Assembly: GCA_963781595.1 (NCBI GenBank)
Contig: CAWAGG010000001.1
Location: 957,145-1,021,144, forward strand
From: JBEDUK01 sp963781595
Lineage (GTDB): Bacteria; Actinomycetota; UBA4738
Direction: 5' to 3'
Length of the DNA: 64,000 nucleotides
The position numbers and the translations under genes were made by a program. Below, piece by piece: positions 25,971 to 35,158 of the stretch (its first letter is position 1; every line of letters starts with the position of its first letter). Below the pieces are notes generated by a model, which worked only from the letters and a program-made list of their open reading frames with translations, had not been told where the DNA came from and did no database searches.

Positions 25971-28900
25971 TTACAACACCCCCTCGCGCAGCGCGAACGC
26001 CGTCGCCTCTCCTCGCGACGACGCGCCGATCTTCGCGAACATCTCCTGCAGCTTCAGCCGCGTCGCCGCCTCGGTCGCGCCCATCCGCTCGGCGATCTCG
26101 GCCGTCGTCATCCCCTCCGTGAGGTGCCCGAGCAGGCGGCGTTCGTCCTGATCGAGCCCACGCAGGGCACCATGGCCATCGCCATCGCCGTCGCTGTTCG
26201 ATCCGCCGACGGCGCCGTCGACGACCGGCCCCGCCAGCCTCGTCCACTCCCGTCCCACCGGGCCCTTGAACCACCGGACCCGGATCGCGTCATCCACCGT
26301 GCGTTGCGCCACCATCGCGAGCAGCATCTGCAGGAACCCGCGCACCTGCCCGACCTCGGCCGCGTCGTCGCCCCCGAGCACCGCTCGCGCCGTCGGCATC
26401 AGCATCTCCGGGTAGAGGTCCTCGCGCATCGCCTCCTGGATCGCCCCTATCACCGCCCGTCCTCGATCCGAGGCCGTGGCTTGGTCGCCCCGCGCACATG
26501 CGACCTCCGCGAGCGCGGCGTCCGCGAACGCACCCCACGGCTGGTGCGTGACGAACAGCGGCACCAGCTCCTTCGCCTCCGTCGCCGAGCGTTCCGCCAG
26601 GGCGAGGAGGTCGTCGTCGTCGCGCTCGGCTCCCAGCCGCGCGGCCTCGAGCGCCATGCGGGCGAGGATCTCGCACCGGGCGGCCGGTCGCGCCTGCTCG
26701 GTCGCCGCCTCGAGCGCGCGCTCGAAGTGCTCGCGCATCCCGTCGGCGTCGCCGGCGGTGGCACGCCAGATCCCACGCCAGAACTCCAGCCGGCGCGCCC
26801 GCAGCGGCGTCGGGGCCGCGGCGGCCGCGTGCGCGGCCAGGCCGAGCCAGCGTTCGGCCTCGTCGACGTCGCCCAGGTCGAGCGATGCGAGCGCGGTGCC
26901 CCCGGCGGCGAGGAACTCCAGCGACCGGTCGCCGATCGTCTTCGCCGCACGGTACGCCTCGATCCCCCGCGAGAGCGCCAGGTCGGGGATCACCTTGGCG
27001 CGGGCGAACACGTGGACGCCGTAGGCCATCTGCGCGTCCGCCGCGGCCCGCTCGCTCTCCTTCGACAGCGACTTCATGCGGATCGACAGGCGCCGGATCT
27101 CCTCGATCCGCTGCGCTGCGTCGGGGCCGAAATGAACGTCCGGGCCGAAGTCCAGGTAGGCCATGGCGATGATCGTGGACATCACCCCGCGGCGGTCCCC
27201 GAGCGTCTCGAACAGCTCCAGGGCGCGCTGCAGGTGCGCCGACGCGGCGTGGACGGTCGTAGCGACCGGGAGCGTCTCGATCATGTCGTCGACGGTCTCG
27301 CCGTCCGCGACCCGCGCCAGGAACTCCATGTGCTCCCCGCGCCGCGCCTTCTCGATGAACCACGCCCGGACCCGTCCGACCTCCAGGCAGCCGAGCTCCC
27401 GGCTCGCCGCGGCGAGGGCGGCATCGTCCCCGAGCTCTTCGGCAAGCTCCGCCGCCCGCTCGTACGCCTCCGCGGCCGCGTCGAGGTTCATGTCCCCGGC
27501 CGATGGGACGAACCCCTCGCCCAGCTCCGAGCCCATGACGGCCTGCCCCAGCTCCAGGGACGCGGCCAGCTCGGCCGGGACGTCGTCCCGTTCGTGCGCG
27601 AGCTCGCCGACGCGACGAGCGAGGTCGGCAGCTGCCTCCCCCTCCTCTGCCAGGCGGAGCGCCGAGGCGCGGCGCAGCATCACGTCCAGCTCCTGGTGCG
27701 GATCGCCGATCGCGTCCGCGAGCGCCGACAGCTCGGCGAGGCCCTCCAGTCGGTCGAGCGGGCGGCGAACCATGTCCAGCGCGTCGTCGCGCAGCGACAG
27801 CAGGGTCATGCGATCCTTCGGGTCCGAGGCCACGGGGAGGGCCACCTCGACCGCGCGCAGGACCTCCTCCGGCGCGTGCGAGGCCAGGGCCGCCCGCGCC
27901 GCGTCGATCGAGAACCGCGCGCAGCGCTCCGTGTCGCCGGCCGCGGCGGCGTGCTGGGCCAGCAGCGGCAGGCTCTCGGGGCTCGGGTCGACGTCGTCGG
28001 TGAGCATCGAGACGATCGCGGCGTGGATCGCCCGGCGCCGCGGCGCGGGCAGGGCGGCGAGGGCATATTGTCGGACCTGTTCGTGCGTGAAGCTGTAGTC
28101 GGCCGGCGCGCCGGCCTGATGCTGATTCAGGAGACCGGCCGTCACCGCCGGCGCCAGCGACTCGGCGAGCCGCGCGGCATCGGCCTCCGCGTCGGGGTCG
28201 CCCAGCAGGACCTTCACCGCCTGGAGGTCGCGCAAGCTGAAGCTCCGCCCGAGTACCGCGGCCTCGGAGAGCGAATCCTTCGTCGCGTCGGGGAGCCGTC
28301 CGGATCGCCGCTGGATCAGCGTCTGCACCGCCGACGGGGCGAGCCGTTCGGCGTTCTTCGCCAACGTCCAGCGGCCGTCGATCTGCTGGATCATCCCGGC
28401 GTCCCGGTACGCGCGCACGATCTCCTCGAGGATGAACGGGACGCCCTCGGCCTGCGCGTGGATCGTCGCGACGCTGGAGGCGTCAACCTCGTCGCCCAGG
28501 TGCTGCCGGAGGAACGTCGCCGCCTCTATCTGCGTGAATCGCGCGAGGTGGAGGCGCCTGACCAGGCCCATGCGTTCCATGTCCGCGACGAGCGTCACGG
28601 CCTCGGTCACGACGGCGCTCTCCTCGGGCCGCATCGCCAGCAACAGGAAGATCGGGCTGGCCGCGTCGGTGCGGACCACGTACCGGAGCGCCCGGAGGCT
28701 GTCCTCGTCCGCCCACTGGAGGTCGTCGGCGAGCAGCGCGAGCGGCCTGACGGCGGCCAGCGCCCGCAGCGCCACGGCGGCCATGTCGAACTGCCGCAGC
28801 AGCTTCTGGTCCGCGGGGAGGCGCGCGAGGCTCGGGTCCGTCCGGCCGGACAGCGTCTGGAGCGCGCCGTGCATCGGCCGCTCGGCGGGCGTGCCGGTCG

Positions 28901-29270
28901 CCGCCTCGACCGCCGTGTGCGCGGAGAGGATCGATCGCATCAGGAGGAACGGGCCGCGGAGCTCCTCGTCGGCCGCGACGGCGACCGGGATGAACCCGTG
29001 CTCGCCGGCCATCTGGGCGGCGGAGAGCAGCAGGCGCGTCTTGCCGATCCCGGGCTCGCCATCCAGCGTGACGGCGGAGAGGCCGTCGAGGGCGGCCGTG
29101 AGCTCCGACCCGATCGCCGACAGCTCGGCCGCGCGTCCCACGACGGAGCTGCCGCCGCGTCGCATCTGGAACGAGAGCGGACAGAGCGCCTGGAGCACCG
29201 GATCGGAGGCGAGCGGCGCCGCATCGCTCGCCGCCCACGCCGGTTCCTGAGGACCCCCCCGAGGTTCCAC
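25971..29270 (-). CDS. Large LuxR-family ATPase regulator (LAL-type)
   Basis: About 1099 residues from a GTG at 29270; the frame stays open further to 29402, and an ATG at 29165 (MRRGGSSVVGRAAEL) is the other choice. There is a signal-transduction ATPase domain with Walker A LDGEPGIGKTRLLLSAA and Walker B ALLADDLQWADED, a long TPR-like helical middle, and a C-terminal LuxR helix-turn-helix (LTEGMTTAEIAERMGATEAATRLKLQEMFAKI). Such proteins activate transcription on inducer binding. The short downstream gene encodes a ferredoxin-cyclase fusion, suggesting joint control. Divergent from the acyltransferase gene at 29347, so both share a 76-bp promoter region. Confidence 0.88.
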   Translation of the reverse strand: MEPRGGPQEPAWAASDAAPLASDPVLQALCPLSFQMRRGGSSVVGRAAELSAIGSELTAALDGLSAVTLDGEPGIGKTRLLLSAAQMAGEHGFIPVAVAADEELRGPFLLMRSILSAHTAVEAATGTPAERPMHGALQTLSGRTDPSLARLPADQKLLRQFDMAAVALRALAAVRPLALLADDLQWADEDSLRALRYVVRTDAASPIFLLLAMRPEESAVVTEAVTLVADMERMGLVRRLHLARFTQIEAATFLRQHLGDEVDASSVATIHAQAEGVPFILEEIVRAYRDAGMIQQIDGRWTLAKNAERLAPSAVQTLIQRRSGRLPDATKDSLSEAAVLGRSFSLRDLQAVKVLLGDPDAEADAARLAESLAPAVTAGLLNQHQAGAPADYSFTHEQVRQYALAALPAPRRRAIHAAIVSMLTDDVDPSPESLPLLAQHAAAAGDTERCARFSIDAARAALASHAPEEVLRAVEVALPVASDPKDRMTLLSLRDDALDMVRRPLDRLEGLAELSALADAIGDPHQELDVMLRRASALRLAEEGEAAADLARRVGELAHERDDVPAELAASLELGQAVMGSELGEGFVPSAGDMNLDAAAEAYERAAELAEELGDDAALAAASRELGCLEVGRVRAWFIEKARRGEHMEFLARVADGETVDDMIETLPVATTVHAASAHLQRALELFETLGDRRGVMSTIIAMAYLDFGPDVHFGPDAAQRIEEIRRLSIRMKSLSKESERAAADAQMAYGVHVFARAKVIPDLALSRGIEAYRAAKTIGDRSLEFLAAGGTALASLDLGDVDEAERWLGLAAHAAAAAPTPLRARRLEFWRGIWRATAGDADGMREHFERALEAATEQARPAARCEILARMALEAARLGAERDDDDLLALAERSATEAKELVPLFVTHQPWGAFADAALAEVACARGDQATASDRGRAVIGAIQEAMREDLYPEMLMPTARAVLGGDDAAEVGQVRGFLQMLLAMVAQRTVDDAIRVRWFKGPVGREWTRLAGPVVDGAVGGSNSDGDGDGHGALRGLDQDERRLLGHLTEGMTTAEIAERMGATEAATRLKLQEMFAKIGASSRGEATAFALREGVL

Positions 29271-29346
29271 TCGCTGAAGTATCTCAGGCACCCGCGCGGT
29301 CCGCGCGGGCGGGGGTGACCGCGCGCCTCTGTAGGATTCCGGCCCG

Positions 29347-30039
29347 ATGAGGCCCACGGCCCGCCCGATCGCCTGGCTCGCGGCCGACGCCTGGTGGACC
29401 ACCGCGCTCGCCGTCGCCGAGGTGGTCCTTCGGCTCGTCTACCGGATCCGGGCCGTCGACCTCGATCGCATCCCATCCGAGGGCCCGGTGGTCATCGCGT
29501 CGAACCACGTGAGCCCCGTCGATCCGTTCGTCCTCGGCCTGGCCGTGAGCCATCGCCTCCGCCGCATCCGGTTCCTCACGGGACAGGAGTTCTTCGCATG
29601 GCCGCTCGCGGGGTTCGCGCTCCGGCGGATGGGGATGATCCCCGTGCGCAGGAGCAGCCGTGACGAGGGTCCGGAGCTAGGCGATCCGCTCGCGGGAGCG
29701 GCGTCGGCGCTGGCGCGGGGCGAGCTGCTCGGCATCTTCCCGGAGGGGAAGCTGGGCGACGGCGTCGAGCTGCTCCCGGCGTACCCGGGCGCCGCGCGCA
29801 TCGCGCTGCAGCACCGCGTGATGGTGGTCCCGGTCGCGATCTGGGGAGCCCAGCGGCGCTGGCCGCGCGGCGGCATCCGCCTGCGCCGGCCCCTGCGTCC
29901 GCGGGTCGCGATCGCCGCAGGGCGGCCGATCGAGCCGCACGGTGATCCCGCCTCGCCTGACGACGTGCAGCGCCTGACGGCCGAGGTGATGGACGCGATC
30001 GCCTCGCTGGTCGCCGTCGCCACGGCGTCGGCATCTTGA
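29347..30039 (+). CDS. Lysophospholipid acyltransferase (PlsC family)
   Basis: 230 residues. The catalytic motif NHVSPVDPF (NHx4D) and the substrate motif FPEGKLGDG are both present, with FLTGQEFFAWPLAGFALRRMG between them. The enzyme acylates lysophosphatidate or a related acceptor at the membrane. An N-terminal hydrophobic stretch (LAVAEVVLRLVYRI) probably anchors it. It is followed after 31 bp by the GAF/GGDEF/HD-GYP gene and probably begins its transcription unit. Confidence 0.9.
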   Translation: MRPTARPIAWLAADAWWTTALAVAEVVLRLVYRIRAVDLDRIPSEGPVVIASNHVSPVDPFVLGLAVSHRLRRIRFLTGQEFFAWPLAGFALRRMGMIPVRRSSRDEGPELGDPLAGAASALARGELLGIFPEGKLGDGVELLPAYPGAARIALQHRVMVVPVAIWGAQRRWPRGGIRLRRPLRPRVAIAAGRPIEPHGDPASPDDVQRLTAEVMDAIASLVAVATASAS

Positions 30040-30070
30040 CGCTTCGCGAAGTTCCGCCAAGATTGTCCGG

Positions 30071-32770
30071 ATGGCGTCCCGGGTCACCAGCGGGGTCGGT
30101 TCGTCGGCCGACCGCCTCCTCGCCGACATCACGTCGGTCCTGGTCTCCGAGGGGTCGCCGGAACGCGTCTTCGACGCGGTCGCGGACGCGCTGCGCGAGC
30201 TGGTCCCCTACGACACGCTGACGATCTACCGAGCCCTGCCGACGCGCCGGCTGCTCCCCGTGCTGGTGCGCGACCGGGACGCCGCGCAGATCCTGGCCGT
30301 GGGGCCGATCCCGTTCGGCACGGGCATCGTCGGGGCCGCGGCCGAGGCCGGAGCGGCCGAGCTGATCGACAACGTGCTGGACGACCCGCGCGCGGTCCAG
30401 ACCCCCGGCGTCGCGCAGGAACCCCAGGCCCTGATCGTCGTGCCGCTGATCGCACGTGACGAGCTGAAGGGGATGCTGTCCCTCTCCCGTGTGGGCGGGA
30501 CGGCCCGGTTCGAACCCCACGAGCTGCAGCTCGCGACCCGGTTCGCCGCGGTCGCGGCGCTCGCGCTCGACAACGCCGACATCCGCGCGCGGCTGGAGGA
30601 CGAGGTCGTCACCGATCACCTCACCGGCCTGCACAACCACCGGTACTTCCACGAGCGCCTCGGCGAGGAGATGCGGCGCGTGCACCGCACGCACCTCTCG
30701 CTCGGGCTGCTGATCGTCGACATCGACGACTTCAAGCGGACGAACGACCGGTTCGGCCACCTGGAGGGCGACCGGGTTCTGCAGATGATCGGCTCGCTGT
30801 TCAAGGACGTCGGCCGGGAGGAGGACGTGGTGAGCCGGATCGGCGGCGAGGAGTTTGCCGTCATCCTCCCGGTCACCTCGCCGGAGGACGCCGAACTGGT
30901 CGCCGAGCGCGTCAGGGCCGAGGTCGAGGCGCAGGTCTTCGTCGAGGGCGAACGCGTGACGGTGAGCGTCGGCGTGGCCGGCGCCCCGGCGGACGCCTCG
31001 TCGCCCCGCGAGCTGTTCCGGTGCGCCGACGCGGCGCTCCGTCTGGCGAAGGAGGAGGGCAAGAACCGCGTCCGCCGCTACTCGTCCGCGACGGACGGGC
31101 GCATCGGGCGATCGATCGAGGCGCCGCGCCCTCCCGGAACGGGCGGTGCACCGGGCTCGGAGCCGGCGATGCGGACCCCGGCCAGCGGCGACGGCGCCCA
31201 CGCGATCGCCCAGCTCAAGGTCGTGCACGCGCTCGCGCGACGGCTGAACCGGCTGACCGACGTGCAGCAGGTCGCCGATGCGGTCACGTCCGAGCTTCGC
31301 GTGCTGATCGACTACCACGAGTGCCGCGTCTACGTGGTGGCGGAGGATCGGCTCACGCTGATGCCGATCGGCTTCCGCGGCGACCCGTCGGAGTACGAGG
31401 GCGATCCGGTCGAGGCGCTCATGGTCAAGCTCGGCGAGGGCATCACCGGCCGGGTCGTGGCGAGCGGCCGGTCCCTCTACCTACCGAACGCCCGGTACTG
31501 CGACTTCGCCGTCCAGATCCCCGGCACCGACGACATCGACGAATCGATCCTCGCCGTGCCGCTCGGGAGCGGCGCCCCGGCCGACGGCGCGATCGTGCTG
31601 TCGAAGCTCGGGACGGATCAGTTCGACGAGGGCGACCTGCTCGTGCTCGAGACGCTCGCCTCGCACGCGTCGGTGTCGCTGGAGAACGCGCGTCTGTTCC
31701 AGGGCGAACGCCAGGCGGGCGCGATCGCTCGGGCGCTGTTCGGGCTGTCCCAGCGGCTCACGCGCGTGCGCGGCGTGCGCGAGGTGCTCGACGAGGCCCT
31801 GGCCGCGATCCCGGAGCTGATCCCCTGTTCCACGGTCGAGGCGTGGATGCCCTCCGGCCCGGAGAGTTACCGGCTCGCCGCCCATCGCGGGTACCCGTCG
31901 TCGGAGTGGGCCCGTCTGGACGCGATGATCGTGCCCGCGACGATCGCGGCGCCGTTCATCGGTTCGATCTCCGAGCCGTTCGTGATCCCGAAAGAGCTGT
32001 TGACCGGCGGACCGGTCGAGTTCCGGCGCTGGGCCGAGGACCTGGACATCTTGGGCACGCCGATGCGCTGGGAGCCAGACGGCCTCGGTGGCCTGGCGAT
32101 CGTCGCGTCCGACCCGTCGTACCGGTTCACCGGAGGCGACATCGAGCTGGCGAGGGGCCTGGCCGACATCACGTCGCTGGCGTTGGCGAACGCGCACCGG
32201 TTCGAGGAGCTGGACCGCGTCTACGTCTCGACGATCGAGGCGCTGGCGGGCGCGCTGGAGGCGCAGGACAAGTACACGAGCGACCACGCGCACGCGCTGG
32301 CGGAGATGGCGGTCGAGGTCGGCGCCGCGCTCGGATTGGACGACGAGGCGCTGCGCGAACTGGAGCTGGCGGCGCTCTTCCACGACATCGGCAAGATCGG
32401 CGTTCCGAGCGAGATCATCCGCAAGCCGGGGCCGCTGACGCCCGAGGAACGGGCGATCATGGATCAGCACACCGTGATCGGCGAACAGATCCTGGCGCCG
32501 GTCGCGTTCCTCCAGCCGATCCGCCCGATCGTGCGCGCCTGTCACGAGCGATGGGACGGGGACGGCTATCCGGACGGGCTCGCGGGCGAACGGATCCCGA
32601 TGGCCGCGCGGATCGTCTTCGTCTGCGACGCGTACCACGCGATGACGACGGACCGTCCCTATCGCATAGCGCTCTCGCCCACCGAGGCGGTCCGGCGGTT
32701 GGAGGAGGGCGCGGGCGCGCAGTTCGACCCTGCCGTCGTCGCTGCCTTCCTGGGCCTACGCGGCCGGTAG
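30071..32770 (+). CDS. GAF-GGDEF-GAF-HD-GYP sensor protein (cyclic di-GMP)
   Basis: 899 residues. An N-terminal GAF (about 5-165) precedes a diguanylate cyclase whose active motif is GGEEF (SRIGGEEFAVILP). A second GAF (about 375-540) follows, then a less clear region (VRGVREVLDEALAAIPELIPC) that looks like a third GAF-like sensor. The C-terminal HD-GYP domain has ALFHDIGKIGVP and HERWDGDGYPDGL. Having both synthetic and hydrolytic domains in one chain, with all motifs intact, suggests that the balance of c-di-GMP is set by the ligand-binding GAFs. Starts at ATG 30071; cytoplasmic, no membrane helices seen. Confidence 0.92.
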   Translation: MASRVTSGVGSSADRLLADITSVLVSEGSPERVFDAVADALRELVPYDTLTIYRALPTRRLLPVLVRDRDAAQILAVGPIPFGTGIVGAAAEAGAAELIDNVLDDPRAVQTPGVAQEPQALIVVPLIARDELKGMLSLSRVGGTARFEPHELQLATRFAAVAALALDNADIRARLEDEVVTDHLTGLHNHRYFHERLGEEMRRVHRTHLSLGLLIVDIDDFKRTNDRFGHLEGDRVLQMIGSLFKDVGREEDVVSRIGGEEFAVILPVTSPEDAELVAERVRAEVEAQVFVEGERVTVSVGVAGAPADASSPRELFRCADAALRLAKEEGKNRVRRYSSATDGRIGRSIEAPRPPGTGGAPGSEPAMRTPASGDGAHAIAQLKVVHALARRLNRLTDVQQVADAVTSELRVLIDYHECRVYVVAEDRLTLMPIGFRGDPSEYEGDPVEALMVKLGEGITGRVVASGRSLYLPNARYCDFAVQIPGTDDIDESILAVPLGSGAPADGAIVLSKLGTDQFDEGDLLVLETLASHASVSLENARLFQGERQAGAIARALFGLSQRLTRVRGVREVLDEALAAIPELIPCSTVEAWMPSGPESYRLAAHRGYPSSEWARLDAMIVPATIAAPFIGSISEPFVIPKELLTGGPVEFRRWAEDLDILGTPMRWEPDGLGGLAIVASDPSYRFTGGDIELARGLADITSLALANAHRFEELDRVYVSTIEALAGALEAQDKYTSDHAHALAEMAVEVGAALGLDDEALRELELAALFHDIGKIGVPSEIIRKPGPLTPEERAIMDQHTVIGEQILAPVAFLQPIRPIVRACHERWDGDGYPDGLAGERIPMAARIVFVCDAYHAMTTDRPYRIALSPTEAVRRLEEGAGAQFDPAVVAAFLGLRGR

Positions 32771-32782
32771 GCTAACGGCGCG

Positions 32783-33361
32783 TTGCGCGCCGACACCGAC
32801 TTCGAACCGATCGTCACCGAACGCCTCCTGCTGCGCCGATCGAGGCCCGAGGATGCCGAGACCATCGCCGCGTACCGAAGCGACCCGGACGTCAACCGCT
32901 ATCAGGGTTGGGACCGGATCGACGCGGAGACGATCCGGGCGGAGATCGAGGACATGGCCGGCCGCGCGCCGGGAGCACCTGGCGGGTGGGTCCAGCTCAC
33001 GGTCTTCGAACGGAAGAGCGACCGGCTCGTCGGCGACGTGGGCCTCTCCCCCGCGGAGGGCGAACCCGGCGTGGTCAAGGTCGGGTACACGATCGCGCCC
33101 GAGTTCCAGGGGCTCGGGTACGCGACGGAGGCGATCGAGGCGCTCGTCGCGTACGCGTTCGACCGGCTGGACGCAGACGTGGTCCGAGCGTACGCGAGCG
33201 GGGAGAACCTCCCGTCCCACCGCGTCGCAGAGAAGGTGGGGATGCGGCTGATCGAACGGTTCCACGGCGAGCACGACGGCCATCGCTGGACGGGCGTGCG
33301 CTACGAGGTCCGTCGCGACGAGCTCAGGGGCGCTTCGGGGGGGGCGAGCTCCGCCGGGTGA
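32783..33361 (+). CDS. GNAT acetyltransferase (RimJ/RimL type)
   Basis: 192 residues from a TTG at 32783, 12 bp after the preceding stop. The acetyl-CoA site and motif A are visible in VGYTIAPEFQGLGYATEAIEALVAYAF, and the RimJ-like opening ERLLLRRSRPEDAETIAAYRSDPDVNRYQGW is present. It acetylates an amine: a protein N-terminus, an antibiotic or a small molecule. Its last 38 bases overlap the convergent EamA gene. Confidence 0.88.
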   Translation: MRADTDFEPIVTERLLLRRSRPEDAETIAAYRSDPDVNRYQGWDRIDAETIRAEIEDMAGRAPGAPGGWVQLTVFERKSDRLVGDVGLSPAEGEPGVVKVGYTIAPEFQGLGYATEAIEALVAYAFDRLDADVVRAYASGENLPSHRVAEKVGMRLIERFHGEHDGHRWTGVRYEVRRDELRGASGGASSAG

Positions 33362-34283
33362 TCGCCACGCCCAGCAGGCAGAGCGCGCCGCCGGCGAGCG
33401 CCAGGGCCGGCGGCGCCTCGCCCAGCAGGAGCCAGCCGAGCAGGATCGAGATCGGCGGCACCAGGTAGGTCATAGCCGCGAGCCGGCCTGCGTTCGTCCT
33501 CGCGAGGGCGTACGCCCACGTGGTGAACGCGAGCGCGGTGGGGAAGACCCCAAGGTACACCATCCACGCGACCGCGCCGGGATCGGCCGCGGGGAGTTCC
33601 CGGACCAGCGTCGGCGCGAACGGCAGGCAGGCCAGGGCGCCGATCACGCAGCACACGAACGTCGTGTGGAGCGCCGACAGGTGCCCGAGGACCGGCTTCT
33701 GGAAGAGGACGCCGCCCGCGTACGCGCACGCGGCGAGCAGGCAGAGCGCGACGCCGGCCGTGCTCGCGCCCCCGTGCTCCGAGGACGCCAGACCGATCAC
33801 GATGACGCCGCTGAACGCGACCGCGCACCCGAGGAGCAGGGCCCGCGGGAACCCCTCGCGCAGGATCACGCCCGCGAGGATCGCGATCAGGATCGGTCCG
33901 ACGTTCACGAGCATGGCGGCGGTGCCGACGTCGACGCGCTGCTCGGCCGCGTTCAGCGCGACGCTGTACCCGGCGAACCACAGCACCCCGCACGCGACGA
34001 GGGGAGCCGCGACCGATCGGAGCTCCCGCCAGGTCGGGAGGCGTTCGCGTTTCGCGACGAGGATCGCGCCCAGCACGAGGCCGCCGACGAGCAGGCGACC
34101 GAGGCTCAGCGCACCGGGGGAGAGGGCCCTCCCTGCCGAGCGGATCCCGACGAACGCCGACGCCCAGAGGGTGACGGTGAACAGCGCGGCGGCGAGCGTC
34201 CAGGGCGTCGCGCTCCGCGGGCGCACGGCACCCGGCCCTGTGGTCGCTTCGACGTCCTCGGCCATCGGATGGTGGAACGCCAC
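33324..34283 (-). CDS. EamA/DMT-family transporter
   Basis: 319 residues with about ten hydrophobic helices in two EamA repeats (AAALFTVTLWASAFVGIRS...; and VVFGG-like region around GVFPTALAFTTWAYAL). Typical of drug/metabolite exporters; the substrate is unknown. The helix before residue 110 has the ASAFVGI signature with two conserved glycines. Starts at ATG 34283. It is downstream of the secreted-protein gene at 34407-34964 on the same strand, separated by a terminator-like hairpin, so probably separately transcribed. Confidence 0.9.
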   Translation of the reverse strand: MAFHHPMAEDVEATTGPGAVRPRSATPWTLAAALFTVTLWASAFVGIRSAGRALSPGALSLGRLLVGGLVLGAILVAKRERLPTWRELRSVAAPLVACGVLWFAGYSVALNAAEQRVDVGTAAMLVNVGPILIAILAGVILREGFPRALLLGCAVAFSGVIVIGLASSEHGGASTAGVALCLLAACAYAGGVLFQKPVLGHLSALHTTFVCCVIGALACLPFAPTLVRELPAADPGAVAWMVYLGVFPTALAFTTWAYALARTNAGRLAAMTYLVPPISILLGWLLLGEAPPALALAGGALCLLGVAITRRSSPPPKRP

Positions 34284-34334
34284 GGTGCCGCGTGACGTGA
34301 AACCGGGTCCCGTCCGCGTGGCCGGGCGACACGA

Positions 34335-34374
34335 GGGTGCGCCACCACCGGAAGGCTCCGGCGGTGGCGCACCC
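34335..34374. terminator. Strong hairpin after the secreted IPT/TIG-like gene
   Basis: GGGTGCGCCACC plus CCGGA pairs with TCCGG plus GGTGGCGCACCC around an AGGC loop; 17 of 18 positions pair. It lies about 30 bp past the stop of the gene at 34407 (minus strand) and about 50 bp before the start of the EamA gene. No U-tract. Confidence 0.7.
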
Positions 34375-34406
34375 GTGACGCGTTCCGTGCTGGTTCGAGT
34401 CCCGCC

Positions 34407-34964
34407 TCACACGCAGATCGACATCAAGGCCGACTGCCCCGTGCCGCCGCCTCCCGCGAGGGGGGGACGCGTCGCGGCCAAGGGAGGACGATTCCCCGCG
34501 AGGGGAGGGCCCTTCCCCGCGAGGTGCGGGCCCTTCCCGGCCAGTGGAGGCCGCTGGGCCGGCAACGGCAAGATCACCGTGAACGATGCCGACGCCCGGG
34601 CTTCCCCGATGGACTTCGACCCAGCCGGTCCGGCGAGGAACGCGTCCCTTCCGGGCGCGGCGTTCCACGGCACGCAGCCGGTCGCGACGATCCGGCCTCG
34701 CGGGCCCGCCTGCGCGCCGGCGACCGGCGTGGTCCCGGTCGCGTCGACGAACCAGACCCAGACCTGCGAGTAGGGGGTGAAGCCTGAGCCCTTGAGCGTC
34801 ACCATCGACCCGGCCCGCCCGCTCACCGGGTCGGCCGTGAGGTACGCGCGCTTCACCGGCAGCTGCCCGGCGAACGCGGCGTTCGGTGCCTGCGTGGCGA
34901 GGGCTCCCGCCACGATGGATGCGGTCAGGATCACGCGAGTGACCCCCCGCGAGGTTCCGGTCAT
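34407..34964 (-). CDS. Secreted protein with IPT/TIG-like domain and proline-rich PLAG repeat
   Basis: 185 residues from an ATG at 34964 with AGGAAGGAGG upstream. Residues 1-32 are a signal peptide (VILTASIVAGALATQAPNAAFA). Then comes an Ig-like IPT/TIG fold (VSGRAGSMVTLKGSGFTPYSQVWVWFVD). The last 45 residues carry about five PxLAGxxP units. Their DNA is a degenerate GC-rich tandem repeat (34450-34555). It may be a surface or cell-wall-associated protein. Its promoter region contains the repeated element at 35013-35069, the same as the one before the gene at 42334. No enzyme motif; function unknown. Confidence 0.7.
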   Translation of the reverse strand: MTGTSRGVTRVILTASIVAGALATQAPNAAFAGQLPVKRAYLTADPVSGRAGSMVTLKGSGFTPYSQVWVWFVDATGTTPVAGAQAGPRGRIVATGCVPWNAAPGRDAFLAGPAGSKSIGEARASASFTVILPLPAQRPPLAGKGPHLAGKGPPLAGNRPPLAATRPPLAGGGGTGQSALMSICV

Positions 34965-35012
34965 GCGGTCCTCCTTCCTCCGGCGGACCGCCCGGTGCGA
35001 TCCGTCGGGGGT

Positions 35013-35069
35013 CACGGTGCGCCCAGGCGCTGAAGGGGCTCTGACGGACGCTGAAGACCCGCTGAAGGC
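35013..35069. promoter_or_regulatory. SARP-type direct-repeat element, copy 1
   Basis: A 57-bp block containing four copies of an about 11-bp unit (CGCTGAAG at 35028, CTCTGACG at 35039, CGCTGAAG at 35049 and 35060; spacings 11, 10 and 11), one helical turn apart, as in binding sites of SARP-type winged-helix regulators. It sits 64 bp before the ATG of the secreted-protein gene (minus) and 90 bp before the SARP gene (plus). A near-identical copy lies at 42387-42443. Either gene or both could be the target. Confidence 0.7.
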
Positions 35070-35158
35070 GCGGGCGGCCGAGCCGGTAGGGCAGCGAGTA
35101 GCCTATGGACGCAGGCCCGCGGCGGTGGCTCGAACGGATGCTTCGACGAGGTGGGCAT

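Noticed and set aside
34381..34412. Sequence GGTTCGAGTCCCGCC resembling a tRNA T-loop
   Set aside because: No matching acceptor stem, D-arm or anticodon arm upstream; the adjacent 34335-34374 hairpin explains the structure.
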